DNA of 64,000 bases, taken from assembly GCA_030710605.1 (NCBI GenBank), contig CP092874.1, forward strand, positions 71,404,083 through 71,468,082, in the 5' to 3' direction. The notes below the pieces were generated by a model. It was given only the letters and a program-made list of their open reading frames with translations, did no database searches and was not told where the DNA came from. The stretch comes from Cordylochernes scorpioides. Its lineage: Eukaryota > Arthropoda > Arachnida > Pseudoscorpiones > Chernetidae. Position 1 is the first letter of the stretch. Each line of letters starts with the position of its first letter. A program made the position numbers and the translations under genes. This document shows, in pieces, positions 43,547 through 55,600 of the stretch.

Positions 43547-44350
43547 TTAATAATGAAGGTGATCCACGGGTTTAACAATTCGTCCACTCCGGGTTCTTAT
43601 CTGGCCGTCTTCTGAGTCGTTAGAGGGATAATCCACAACTGGGGTCTTTTCATTTTCAACCAGTTCCCACCCCGAAAAGGTCGGCGTCGATGGGTCGGCT
43701 GGATATTGCACTGTATCTCCTTTTCGTAGATGGAACCTGTTTCGACGTAAAGTCCCAATTGGAGTATCAACCATATATGACCTTGGTGTCGATGCTTTCT
43801 GCTTTACAATCCCCCAGATTCGCATATCTTTAATCCAAACCGTGTCACCTTCGGATAGCTCCTCCATGTCCGTAGCTCCGCAGCGTCGATCATATCTGGA
43901 TTTCATATCCTTTCTCCTTCTCCACTCCTTTCTTTTCAGGGTCTGAGAGTCCACCAACCTTGGATTAAGATTCTCTGGTGCAATTGGCAAGGTTGTTCGG
44001 AGTTTACGTCCCATGAGAAGCTCAGCAGGGCTGTAACCGTTCTCCAAAGGGGTCGATCGATACTCCAGGAGTCCAAGCGATGGGTCTTGATTTTTCTTGA
44101 GGATCAACTTAGCAATTTTCACACCTGCTTCTGCCATCCCATTGCTCTGCGGGAATCGAGGACTTGAAGTGACATGTGTGAATCCGTACTGCCTTGCGAA
44201 ATTTGCAAATTCACGAGCAGCTCCAAATTGCGTCCCATTATCGCTTACAACAGTTTCTGGTATTCAATGTCGGGTAAATATGGATTTGCAACTACGCACC
44301 ACCACATTGGCTGTGAGCCGATCCAGCTGAACCATTTCAGGAAATCGAGA
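43547..44350 (-). pseudogene. Gypsy-2 integrase, core and C-terminal part
   Basis: In the same frame as the large ORF to its right but separated by two stop codons (near 44348 and 44265). The Asp motif VVSDNGTQFG and, later, PQSNGMAEAGVKIAK (Glu region) are readable, followed by STPLENGYSPAELLMGRKLRT and the C-terminal domain to 43547. With the stops the protein is cut inside the catalytic core. Confidence 0.88.
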
Positions 44351-46309
44351 TTAATAGTCAATGACGACTAGATACCACTTATTCTCGAACTTGAACAAAT
44401 CCATTCCAATCTTTTGCCACGGCCGTGTAGGAAAGTTGGTTGGTATCAAAGGTTCATGTTTTGAGGCGGCTTCCTGGATACAGACACTGCATTTTCTGAC
44501 CGTTTCCGCGATCTCTTCCGAAATTCCAGGCCACCATTCCGTCTCACGTGCGCGAAGTCTTGTTTTTGTAATTCCGAAGTGCCCAGCGTGCAACCTATCT
44601 AGGATCTCCAGTTTCATACTTGCAGGAATAACAAGACGACAGCTACGCATCAGTAGTCCATTTTGAACGCCGAGTTCATCCTTGACATGCCAATAAGAGA
44701 GCAGAGCCTGTGACCTTTTCTTCTTATCTGGCCAGCCTTGCTCAAGGTAGTTGACTACTGCTTTCAGGGTCGTATCTTCTTGTTGAGCTTCAAATATCTT
44801 CGTCAACATCTCGTCTTTGTCGGTTATACTCGAGAGAACTGCATTTATATGCGCTGAGGTTTGCCGTTCGTTTTCACCTCCCTCGGTTGTAAGAAGTGGC
44901 TGTCTGGATAATGCATCGGCGTCGAGCAGCTCCTTTCCAGGAATGTCCAATCTTGTTTTGAGCTTTTCCATCAAAGGTATTGGTACCCGTCGAGGAGTAT
45001 GCACCGCATATGGTTTTGCTCCAGGTTTCAATTTGATTTCGTATGGGTTTCCGATCTGTCCCAGTCCTTCAAATACTTCAGGGAATTCCTTGATCGGGTT
45101 AATTCTCGTCGCACCCACTTCAATCCGCCTCGCCAGGTTCAAGAGCTCACATGCCCGGCGACTCAGAAGAGGTTCACTCAAACGACGAATGACATAAATC
45201 TTCTCCTTGATTTCATAATTGCCATTTCGCAGCGTTGATATAAACATACCCACAGTCTGAAGTTCGGAGAAATCAGCAGCTCTAATGTTGATATCACTTT
45301 CCACTAGTCGTTGCTTTCCCATTATCTTCTTGAAGAGACACAGAGGAACACATGTAACGTCCGCCTGGGAGTCGAGCTTGAACTTCACCCGTTTCCCGTT
45401 CACTTGAATTTCTGCTGTCCATCGCCTCCTGCACTCGCCTTCATCATCATCGAGATTAGATGAATCCTCCACAGCTGAGACCTCCAGAAGATAACCAATT
45501 TCTTCATCAAGTTCAGAAACTGCTTTGACTTCCGCAGTCTTCGCCTGCTTATCTGGGCAGCAATTTGCAAAATGGCCAGTTTTTGAACATAGGTTACATC
45601 TTTGTCCTTCAGCACGGCAAGCCTGTCCTTCCCTGTGGGTGAAACCTCCGCACTTTGGACATCGTGATCTTGTTTTGGCTGACTTCTCCTTTTTCCTCGA
45701 AGGCTGCTGTTGTTGTTTCGGTGATTGTTTCTTCGAGTTGAACTTCACCTGATTGACCTTTTGGCTTGTTGAGGGACGCTGCAGGTCGACTTGCTGCTGT
45801 CGAACAGCTTCCTGCTGTCGGACCATTTTCACCGGCTTTTCCAAAGTCAGTTCGCTGTCCAACTGCATTCTTTCAGATAAAGCTTTTTCCCTCACTCCAA
45901 CCACTATTCGGTCACGGATCAACTGCTCATGAAGACCCTCAAATTCGCAACTATCAGCCAATTTGTACAATGAGGTGATGAATTCGTCCACTGGCTCCCG
46001 ATCCTCTTGGATTCTTGAATTAAATTTCGCACGTTCATAGATAATATTCTTTCTGACACAGAAGTGGCTGTCGAACGCCTTGAGGACGGAATCGATTTTC
46101 GTTGCCTCTTCCTCCTTTTCGAACTTGAAGGTCCTGAATATATCATCCGCGCGGTCACCCATCAAGTACATGAACAAATCGATCGTGTCCGCCTCCTCTT
46201 TCTTCTTCATTCCACTGACCACGAGGTATCGTTCGAATCTCTTCCTCCATTTGGGCCATTCGTTGGGAGTCGAGAAGTCGAAAGTTTCTGGAGGTTGAAT
46301 CTGAGCCAT
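44351..46309 (-). pseudogene. Gypsy-2 Gag-protease fused to integrase by internal deletion
   Basis: 652 codons open. Gag (MAQIQPPETFDFSTPNEWPK; ATG at 46309) has two zinc knuckles, CPKCGGFTHREGQAC and CNLCSKTGHFANCC near residues 220-250. Protease signature FKLDSQADVTCVP near 312 (usual DTGA altered to DSQA). GAKPYAVHTPRRVPIPL, the start of RT, is followed immediately by LLDADALSRQPL, the end of RNase H. About 450 codons of RT-RNase H are thus missing in frame. Integrase begins (HAGHFGITKTRLRARETEWW, CSVCIQEAASK) and stops at 44351. Confidence 0.93.
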
Positions 46310-46391
46310 GTTGAATTATCTTCCAAGGTACGCAAAAATCGATATTTTTCAATATACGGGTTCGTATTTTATCCAGTTATCGCTGCCACCA

Positions 46392-46497
46392 TGTTTTAAT
46401 GTCCATCCATACAGAGTTCAAAACAACGACTACTCACCCGTGCAGGCACGGTCACGCTCCGCCGCGTCACGTGGGAAAACATACAGTTCTCAGCACA
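46392..46497 (-). repeat. Gypsy-2 5' LTR
   Basis: 106 bp, TGTGCTGAG...TTAAAACA on the minus strand, followed without gap by the primer-binding site (46391 leftwards). Contains CACGTGACGCGGCGGAGCGT, a GC-rich patch with an E-box-like CACGTG. Confidence 0.93.
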
Positions 46498-46502
46498 CAT
46501 TC

Positions 46503-47278
46503 TATCATTTTAAACTAAAAGAATATACTGAATATGGGGGCCGTCTTTATGCATATCATATCCGTACAATATAAAATCGAAATATGCTAGTTTAATTGTG
46601 GGGGAGGTTAAGTTAAAAAATAATGCATAAACATTAAACGCTGGTAAAATATATAAATAAATTTATACTGCTTTATCACTTTAATGATTAGATTTGGGGT
46701 AAATAAGACTAAATAAATATAATTATTAATCGTAAAGTTGGATGTAACATGAGCTGGAAGTCGGGCGTTGTACGCGTCCCATTGACCGCCATTTTGTAAT
46801 TTTATCGTGATTGTACCGACATGTAAGCAACTATTGTAAATTATACCATATTGGGATAAAAAAGGATGGCGAAATTCAATGACTTAAAGAAGCAAACAAA
46901 CTATTACTATGCTATCATAAAAATTAATAGAAATACGCTTGTCTAAATATCGGGGGGTTAAATAAAAAAAATGCACATTCACTAAAGTTAGCAAAATAAA
47001 TAACCAAATTACTGTTTTATTTCATGTACACTACCGGGAATGTATACTGACTGTCACCTAGAAGGATCATTGCATAAAAATAGATTAATATAGAGGTTTA
47101 AGGGTAAGCATGACTAAGCGCGTCTACAATTGAAAATCGAAGCGGACACTTAAGTCTGAATATTATGTTCGTATAAGGACATAAAATAAAAAAGTAAACA
47201 ATTGAACTATCAGGAAAGAAGAGAAAAAAAAATCAGTATGCTTTTAAACCTGTCGGATGAAATCACTTAGTAAAAAAT
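46503..47278. other. Giant element interior, non-coding
   Basis: AT-rich and without genes, lying between the gypsy-2 and Penelope-1 insertions. Confidence 0.5.
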
Positions 47279-47360
47279 AAAAAAGATAATAAAGCACAAT
47301 TTGGATAATAGATTATAATAAAAGAAAATAAGACCTAATCCAAATAATTTATTAGTGTGT

Positions 47361-47394
47361 GACGTTTCGGCAACAACATTGTCACCATCATCAG
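47361..47394 (-). ncRNA. Hammerhead ribozyme in Penelope-1 (minus copy)
   Basis: On the minus strand: CTGATGA, a stem II hairpin GGTGACAA/TTGTTGCC, then GAAACGTC. The core matches CUGAUGA...GAAA, and ACGT can form a short stem III between two molecules with cleavage after GUC. Hammerheads of this minimal type are known from Penelope-like elements. Confidence 0.75.
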
Positions 47395-47533
47395 ACAAAA
47401 GAATAAATGAGAAAACATGTTATAGCAAGTTCTTATATAGTCCTGTTATCAAGTGTTTAAACAAGATAACAGATAAGGAAAATAGTTTTTAAGTCAACTT
47501 GAAATATTCTTCTTAGAATTAAAAGTGGATTTT

Positions 47534-48704
47534 TTAAAAAATATAATTAAAGGCATATCTGTAAATATCATTTATATTTCCCCTTTCTTCCATTCTATTA
47601 ATTGAAGCACATGTCTTTTGGATCAAAAAGGCTTCTTTGAACTGTCTTTTGTAATAATTTTTTTCATAGTCCAGTGTTCTTGGGTTTTCTAAATTGAATT
47701 TATTGTGTCCTGTGTCCCTTCTGTGTTCTACAAGAGCAGAATTTTGAATTCTATCCCACTTCAGAGCATATTTATGGTTTTCCATCCTTTCTTTTAATGT
47801 TCTGGATGTCTGTCCCACATATCTTTGATCACACTTCTCACACTTAACTTCATAGATCAAACCTGCTCTTTCTGTTAATTGGGTGTTCTTGTGATGGTTT
47901 AGGTATTGCGAGATAGGGTTACATGGTTTCCATGCAATGTTTATTTTTCCATACTTTTTGAATATATTAGTAAAATTTCTTGCAAACTTTTGGTTTATAA
48001 ATGGCAATGAGATAAATTTGGCTTCTTTGTTTTTGCACTTTAGATTTTGAATTAAAGAATTATTCTCATATTTTTGGTTCATGTCTTCTATTATTCTATT
48101 TATCAATTTGATGGGAAAATCTTCATTGATTAGTTCTTTTTTGATGTTGTTAATTTCTATATTTCTTTTAGTTGTATCATTAATGAGTGTAAAAGCTCTA
48201 TATATAAGAGCTTTTACTAATCCTACTTTTTGGCTGAAGTGGTGCTGTGAGCTAAAGTTCCAATAAGTTCCTGTATGTGTTGGTTTTTTGTATATAGAGG
48301 TTGTAATATTGTTATTACTGTATGATAAGTTCATGTCCAGGAAATTAATTGATTTGTTGTTATCTACTTCCATAGAGTAATTGATATCAGGTAATAAATT
48401 GTTGAAAGTATCCAAAATATTTTGTTCACTTCCCTGATTAATAAATAAAATGGAGTCATCCACATATCTTTTAATATAATAAACATCATTTTTAAGTGAA
48501 TTTAGAGCTTTTATTTCTAATTGGCCTATAGTAATACAAGCTGCGTTTGGTGATATTGGACTACCCATTGTTGCACCTTTCATTTGGAGATATATTTGGT
48601 CATCATAAATAAAGTATGTTGTTTTCAAACAAAATTCTATTCCAATTAAAAATTCAGATTTTGGCAAATTATTTATTTTTGATTCTTTAATCACATGGTT
48701 TAAT
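47534..48704 (-). pseudogene. Penelope-1 minus copy: RT C-terminal half and GIY-YIG endonuclease
   Basis: Open from the copia-2 insertion point to 47534, 386 codons and more. RT: KGATMGSPISPNAACI, then YVDD in KRYVDDSILFI, then KSINFLDMNLSY. The linker has a C-x2-C (VKCEKCDQ) and the endonuclease RYVGQTSRTLKERMENH (GIY-YIG class), then EHRRDTGHNKFN. Penelope proteins couple an RT related to telomerase with this nuclease, which nicks target DNA. The upstream codons MDALNHVIKESK are rebuilt only when copia-2 is removed, so the frame was intact across that site. Confidence 0.92.
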
Positions 48705-48922
48705 TGTTAGATTTAATTACCAAGCTTATTATCATTGATTATATTTTATTGATATTGGACTACTCTGTTGTTTGTTGATTGTTCGATAGCACATTTATTA
48801 ATTAGATTGCTGTATTTCCCATATATATATTTTTCTTCCTATTATGTTTTAATTGTAATGTTTGTAATGATTAAATAAAATCATTAATCTAAAAACTCCT
48901 TCATTAATTAAAACTTCCTTCA
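48705..48922 (+). repeat. Copia-2 5' LTR
   Basis: 218 bp, TGTTAGATTTAATTACC...AAAACTTCCTTCA. Contains AAATAAAATCATT, a possible poly(A) signal. The only difference from the 3' LTR is G against A at position 6. Confidence 0.96.
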
Positions 48923-48924
48923 AT

Positions 48925-48938
48925 GGTTATGGGCCGAG
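48925..48938 (+). promoter_or_regulatory. Copia-2 primer-binding site (half-tRNA iMet type)
   Basis: GGTTATGGGCCGAG two bases after the LTR. Drosophila copia uses GGTTATGGGCCCAG, complementary to the anticodon arm of initiator tRNA-Met, so the primer is a cleaved half-tRNA. One base differs here. Confidence 0.75.
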
Positions 48939-49055
48939 CACTTCTCCCACCGCGCAAATAAAAAAGGCTTAATAAAAAAGGCTTAACTCGAGCGTCAACA
49001 TTCTTGAAAATAAAACAAATTTACCGAAAAGGTAAGATATACACATCTTCAGAAA

Positions 49056-52000
49056 ATGGAGAATAGTGTACAAGTTCCCAAATTTGACGGGAAAAACTTC
49101 GCTTCTTGGAAATTTAGGATCGTTTCAATTTTAGAAGGCAAAGAATTGGACGACCTTTTGGAATGTGATCCGCCAGAAGATGAAGTTAAATTCAAAGAAT
49201 GGAAGAAGAAAGATGCTCAAGCTAAAGGAATCATCACATGTGCAATGACTGACTCCTTAGTCGCCTTAATATTAAATTGCAAAACAAGCAAAAATATTTG
49301 GATAGCGCTGCATGAAAGATATGAAGGAGATAAAAAGAAAAGGATCATTGAGGCCCGAAACGACGTTTCAAGATTGACAATGAAGAAAGAAGAAAATTGG
49401 GAAGAATATCTATACAGATCAGAGAAGCTATTAGAACAAGCAAGAAACCTTGGTGCAGAGATAGAAGATCAAGAATTCACCACTTCAGTGATCAGAGGAC
49501 TACCCCAAAAGTATAACCTTGTTGCACTTCAACTGAATTCCCAAATGAAGGTAAGCATTTCTGATCTTAAAAATTGCTTAAAACTATACCATGAAAGATT
49601 CACTCATGAAGAAAAGGAAGGAAATTCCAAAGCATCCAATACAACACATAAAGAATCTTTCTCAAACAATAAGCATTTCCACAAAAATAGAAATGGTAAT
49701 AAGCCTATTTGTTTCATATGTGCTAAGCCTGGCCACAAGGCTATAGAATGTTGGCATAATCCTAAAAATAATAGAGCGACTGAAAATAAACAAACCTCAA
49801 AGAATAAACCTGAACATCAAAATAAGGCAAAATTTGTAAATTTGCAACCTGAGGAACATGTGTCCAACATCAAAGAAAATGAAACTACTCAACAACCTGA
49901 AGAATGGGTGATTGATAGTGGGGCTAGCTGTCACATGACATCAAATAGAGATCTATTAAAGGAAGAAAGAGAGGTTCACAAAACAATAAAACTTGCAGAT
50001 GACTCTGAAATAATATCCAATGCAGAAGGAGCAATTGAAATTGAAGGACAGAATAAGTTGATTAGGCTTAATGATGTCCTATATGTTGAAAAATTGTCAG
50101 GTAACTTAATGTCTGTTAACAAACTGGTAGATGACAATAAAAAAGTACTTTTTGATAAGGATGGAGGACATATAATGGAGGAAGATGGAGAGGAAATTTT
50201 GATGGCCCAAAGAATAAATGATTTCTACATAATCAAAACATCAGCACCAGAAGAAATTCCATCACAGGCTTTAAAGGCTACTCTTCATACCTGGAATGAT
50301 TGGCACAAAAGATTGGGACACCTAAATGAAGAATACATGAAGAAAATGTTGAAGAATAATTCAGCTCACAATTTCAATACCCAATCCCTGAATATGGACA
50401 CTTGTCAAGTTTGTATTCAGGCCAAACATCCTAGAACACCCTTCAAACCAGTTCTATATCCTCAATCTACTAGACCATTGGACTTAATACATATTGATTT
50501 GATTGGACCTATTCAAGAGGAATCAATTGGAGGTGCTAAATATGTATTAACACTTGTTGATGACTTTTCTAGAAAAATATTTGTAGAATTTCTCTCATCC
50601 AAATTGGAAACTTTTGACATCATCAGATCTTTCATTGAAGAAATTGAAAAGGAAAAAGAAATCAAAGTCAAACAATTAAGATCAGATAATGGAAAAGAAT
50701 TCACAAATAATCAAATGACTCAATATTTAAAAGGTAAAGGCATAAAGAACCAACTGACAAATGTTTACACACCCCAACAAAATGGAATCTCAGAAAGGTA
50801 TAACAGAACACTGATTGAAGGAACAAGAGCTTTGCTGATAGACTCACAACTTCCATTGAGATATTGGGCAGAAACAATGTCAACCTTTGCTTATTTGAAA
50901 AATAGAACACCTTGTAAAAAATTGGGATGGATAACTCCTGAAGAGAGATTTTCAAATAGAAAGCCAACTGTAGCTCATCTAAAGATATTTGGATGCATAG
51001 CTTACTACTATGTACACAAGCACAAAAGAGGAAAATTTCAACCTACAGCCAAGGCTGGAATATTTGTTGGCTATTCAAGCACAAGAAAGGCTTGGAGACT
51101 AATTGATCCTGAAAATGAAAATGTAATTGAAACAAGAGATGTTAAATTTCTTGAAAATAAATTAGGAAAGGAAATACTAAACAAAAATGATTCAGATGAC
51201 ACTCAAAAATATTTCCTTTACAATTTTCCAGAAGAGACTATCCCAGGAACTTCTGAAGAAGTAGAAAATCATGATGATCATTCTCATTCTGATCTTGAAA
51301 ATCAAGATGAACATTCTGAACTTCCTTACAATCTCAGACCAAATTTGAAAGATAAACTTTACTATGAGCTTTCTTCAGATGATGAACCTATTGAAGACAA
51401 TGAAGACAAAGATCCCACCTATGATCCAACTGTAGGAGCACTCAAGCTTTCCCATGGAAACTTGCTACCATCATCTTATGAAGAAGCAATTAATCATCCT
51501 GATTCACCTTTGTGGCAACAAGCAATGGATAAGGAAATTCATTCTCTTCAGAACCATCATGTATGGGACCTTACTGAATTACCTGAAGGTGCTAAAGCAA
51601 TAAAATCCAAATGGATATTCTCAAAGAAAATGGATCCTCAAACCAATCAGGAGATCTACAAAGCAAGACTTGTTGCTTTGGGCTGCTCTCAGGAATATGG
51701 GACAGACTACACAGAAACCTTTTCTCCAGTGATGAAAACAGATTCATTCAGAACTCTTCTAGCCTATGCTACAATGGCAGGATATGAATTTCACCACTTT
51801 GATGTTGAAACAGCATTCCTGTATGGAAAACTTTCAGAGACCATCTATATGACCCAACCTCCAGGCTACCAGGATGACAAGAAAAAGACCTCTGTATGTA
51901 TACTAAATCAGGCATTGTATGGACTTAAACAGAGTGGTAGGGTATGGTATGAAACATTTACAGAATACCTTTTTGAAATAGGTTTAACACAACTTAAATC

Positions 52001-53005
52001 TGATAAATGTGTTTTTACTTTTAGAAATGGCAATTCACATTTACTTTTAGGACTGCATGTTGATGATATGATAATCATTAATTCTAATCCTGAAATTTTG
52101 CATGATATAATACAAAAATAAGACTTCACTTCAAGATAAAGGAAAGTTTAACAACTTGTAACATTTTAGGCATTGAAATTATTAAAGAGGATGTTAGACT
52201 GATTTTAAAACAGGAAAATTACATAAATAAAATTTTACAAAAATATAACATGCAAGATTGCAAGCATATTTCAACCCCATTAGATCCTAACACTAATTTA
52301 GATAATTTTAATAGCTCTAAGGAAGTCAATAAGACTCAATATCAAGAATTAATAGGTTCTTTGCTTTATCTCTCAACTAAATCTAGGCCTGATATTGCCT
52401 TTGCAGTTACTCTTTTAAGCAGATATAATCAAAACCCTAGAGAAATGCACATGGGTGCAGCTAAGAGAATTCTTAGGTATTTAAAAGGAACTAAGCAGTG
52501 TGGATTAATATATACTAAAGGAGATGTCGAATTAAAGGCTTACACAGATGCATCATGGATTTGTGGCAGATCCAATACAGCAAGATCAACTGCTGGATTA
52601 ACCTTTTATTTAGATAAAAATCTCATTTCTTGGTCAAGTAAGACTATTAATAACACATGTCTTTCAACTTGTGATAGCGAAATATGTGGATTACTTCAAA
52701 CTGTAAAAAAGGCCATTTACATCCAATACTTATTTGAAGAAATTACATCTAATTTTGTTAAAATACAAATATTTTGTGATAACAAAGCATCAATATTTTT
52801 GACTAAGTCTGGTCAAACAACTGATAAATCTAATCATTTAGTTAGATCTATTGCTTTTTTACATGAGAAATTGAAAAATAATATTTTTGACATTCAATAT
52901 GTACAAACTGAAGACAACATTTCTGACTTTTTAACAAAGGCTTTATCAAAGGAAAAATTAATCCATTTGTTATCTTTATTTAATTATAAGACCAACTCAA
53001 TATAA
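49056..53005 (+). pseudogene. Copia-2 Gag-Pol polyprotein, one frameshift
   Basis: 1021 codons from ATG 49056 to 52121, then 251 more in another frame to 53005. Gag (VPKFDGKNFASWKFRI), CCHC knuckle CFICAKPGHKAIEC near residue 220, protease WVIDSGASCHMTS near 283. Integrase HKRLGHLNEEY, C-x2-C CQVCIQAK, then IHIDLIGP, RSDNGKEF and NGISERYNRTL. RT FDVETAFLYG and HVDDMIII. RNase H YTDASWICGRSNTARS and terminal DNISDFLTKALS. All catalytic motifs are intact. The frame breaks at 52115-52121 in an A5 run within RT, which could be a true indel or a sequencing error. Confidence 0.94.
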
Positions 53006-53188
53006 AAATGTGTGTATATAATATTCCTTTGCTATTTAGGCCTAAATGTTATCTTTTTTCCGGTAAACAAAGGAAAGTCAAGTAGCGCCATCTTAGGCCG
53101 TGACGTCACGTTGTGACGTAGCAGCTTAGCTATGAATGTCTGTCGACATTCGCCTTCAAGATATTTAGCTTGAAATTAAAGGGGGCTT

Positions 53189-53406
53189 TGTTAAATTTAA
53201 TTACCAAGCTTATTATCATTGATTATATTTTATTGATATTGGACTACTCTGTTGTTTGTTGATTGTTCGATAGCACATTTATTAATTAGATTGCTGTATT
53301 TCCCATATATATATTTTTCTTCCTATTATGTTTTAATTGTAATGTTTGTAATGATTAAATAAAATCATTAATCTAAAAACTCCTTCATTAATTAAAACTT
53401 CCTTCA
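53189..53406 (+). repeat. Copia-2 3' LTR
   Basis: 218 bp, preceded by polypurine AAAGGGGGCTT (53178-53188). A CRE-like TGACGTCA lies upstream at about 53101, in the untranslated region between pol and the LTR. Confidence 0.96.
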
Positions 53407-54284
53407 TTAATGCATCCATAATTGTGGGCATAGGGATTGATGTAAACATGGATTCAACATCTAAAGATATAATTCTTTGATTTCCATTTAGCTTCATGTC
53501 AATAATATCTTCTTTGAATTCACACATAGGAGTTAACAATTTCATTTTCATTAAAATATTGATAGATTTTTAATTGTTGTGCTAACCATTTTGACAAGGC
53601 ATATGTTGGTGAAGGTCTATTATTTACTATTGGGCGTAATGGACAGTTAGGCTTGTGGACCTTTGGAGCACCATATATATTGGGAACATGTGCATCATAA
53701 TTTTTCAACTTGGTTAAAAGCCTGTAATTAATATATTTGTTTTTTCTCCAGTTTTTAAGTATGGTGTTCAATTTATTTTTGAAGTTTTTTGTTGGATCAT
53801 TTTGTATAGGAGAATAGGTCCCATTGTTATTCAATAAAGAAAGCATTTTTTGTTTATAGTCTTCTTTTTTCATTAAAACAATTCCATTTCCTTTGTCATA
53901 TTTTGTTATTACATATTTTGTTTGTAGGCCTTTAAGTTTGGAGGTCAATTTTCTATCAATACTATTTGATTTATAATTTTGTTTTAATGTATTAATAACT
54001 TCAAATCTTATATTTGCTGCCTCATTAGGGTTAAGAAATTTGCATAATTCTTCTGTTTTTGAAATAATATCCAATTTTTCTTTTTGTTTCAGATTACCCC
54101 CTAATGCATATTTATAACCTTTGCTAAGCAAGTCTAGGACTTCATTTGGGATACCTTCACCTGTTAAATTCATTATGTTATTTTTTGGATTAATTTCAGA
54201 GTTGAGTACTTCATTTTTCTTTTCAGGGAAGAGTTTTTCATTAATAAAATCAATTTCTTTATATTGGCATAATAATTTTAGCAT
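53407..54284 (-). pseudogene. Penelope-1 minus copy: N-terminal half of RT protein
   Basis: ORF 54284-53520 (MLKLLCQYKEIDFINEK...) includes KYVITKYDKGNGIVLM, PNIYGAPKVHKPNCPLRP and RPSPTYALSKWLAQQL, the fingers of Penelope RT. A frameshift near 53530 leads to FKEDIIDMKLNGNQ and SLDVESMFTSIPMPTIMDAL, carrying the first catalytic Asp, which is then cut by copia-2. Before copia-2 the element had one frameshift. Confidence 0.88.
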
Positions 54285-54305
54285 GTCATATCTCTTTAAA
54301 ATACC

Positions 54306-55504
54306 TGAATTTTTAATTGGAATTGAATTTTGTTTGAAAACAACATACTTTATTTATGATGACCAAATATATCTCCAAATGAAAGGTGCAACAATGGGTA
54401 GTCCAATATCACCAAACGCAGCTTGTATTACTATAGGCCAATTAGAAATAAAAGCTCTAAATTCACTTAAAAATGATGTTTATTATTTTAAAAGATGTGG
54501 ATGACTCCATTTTATTTATTAATCAGGGAAGTGAACAAAATATTTTGGATACTTTCAACAATTTATTACCTGATATCAATTACTCTATGGAAGTAGATAA
54601 CAACAAATCAATTAATTTCCTGGACATGAACTTATCATACAGTAATAACAATAGTACAACCTCTATATACAAAAAACCAACACATACAGGAACTTATTGG
54701 AACTTTAGCTCACAGCACCACTTCAGCCAAAAAGTAGGATTAGTAAAAGCTCTTATATATAGAGCTTTTACACTCATTAATGATACAACTAAAAGAAATA
54801 TAGAAATTAACAACATCAAAAAAGAACTAATCAATGAAGATTTTCCCATCAAATTGATAAATAGAATAATAGAAGACATGAACCAAAAATATGAGAATAA
54901 TTCTTTAATTCAAAATCTAAAGTGCAAAAACAAAGAAGCCAAATTTATCTCATTGCCATTTATAAACCAAAAGTTTGCAAGAAATTTTACTAATATATTC
55001 AAAAAGTATGGAAAAATAAACATTGCATGGAAACCATGTAACCCTATCTCGCAATACCTAAACCATCACAAGAACACCCAATTAACAGAAAGAGCAGGTT
55101 TGATCTATGAAGTTAAGTGTGAGAAGTGTGATCAAAGATATGTGGGACAGACATCCAGAACATTAAAAGAAAGGATGGAAAACCATAAATATGCTCTGAA
55201 GTGGGATAGAATTCAAAATTCTGCTCTTGTAGAACACAGAAGGGACACAGGACACAATAAATTCAATTTAGAAAACCTAAGAACACTGGACTATGAAAAA
55301 AATTATTACAAAAGACAGTTCAAAGAAGCCTTTTTCATCCAAAAGACATGTGCTTCAATTAATAGAATGGAAAAAAGGGGAAATATAAATGATATTTACA
55401 GATATGCCTTTAATTATATTTTTAAAAAAAATCCACTTTTAATTCTAAGAAGAATATTTCAAGTTGACTTAAAAACTATTTTCCTTATCTGTTATCTTGT
55501 TTAA
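54306..55504 (+). pseudogene. Penelope-1 plus copy: 5'-truncated RT and GIY-YIG
   Basis: Starts abruptly at GIEFCLKTTYF within RT, next to the 5' end of the minus copy. MKGATMGSPISPNA, then a frameshift near 54495 (FKRCG against KRYVDD), then an open frame to 55504 with VDDSILFINQ, the C-x2-C VKCEKCDQ and RYVGQTSRTLKERMENH. Its end replaces the native stop by about 25 extra codons after YRYAFNYIF because of one extra base in an A run near 55427. Otherwise it is nearly identical to the minus copy. Confidence 0.9.
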
Positions 55505-55566
55505 ACACTTGATAACAGGACTATATAAGAACTTGCTGTAACATGTTTTCTCATTTATTCTTTTGT

Positions 55567-55600
55567 CTGATGATGGTGACAATGTTGTTGCCGAAACGTC
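55567..55600 (+). ncRNA. Hammerhead ribozyme in Penelope-1 (plus copy)
   Basis: CTGATGA, GGTGACAA/TTGTTGCC hairpin, GAAACGTC: base-for-base the same as at 47361-47394 in the inverted arm. It lies about 60 bases after the ORF end, in the 3' untranslated region, within a matching TTTTGTCTGATGATGGTG context. Confidence 0.75.

Larger units (their letters stand above)
43383..46497 (-). mobile_element. Gypsy-2: short-LTR gypsy element with RT deleted
   Basis: 3115 bp with 106-bp LTRs at 43383-43488 and 46392-46497, and a perfect 5-bp duplication CATTC (43378-43382, 46498-46502). Primer site TGGTGGCAGCGATAACTGG starts directly after the 5' LTR on the minus strand; polypurine AAAAAGGGGGA precedes the 3' LTR. 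The interior lacks most of RT and RNase H, so it could only have moved with help from a full-length relative. Confidence 0.95.
48705..53406 (+). mobile_element. Copia-2: young Ty1/copia retrotransposon inserted in Penelope-1
   Basis: 4702 bp with 218-bp LTRs (48705-48922, 53189-53406) that differ at one position by eye. Target duplication TTAAT (48700-48704, 53407-53411). Half-tRNA type primer site, one long gag-pol ORF with a single frameshift, and polypurine AAAGGGGGCTT. Probably a recent insertion. Confidence 0.97.
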
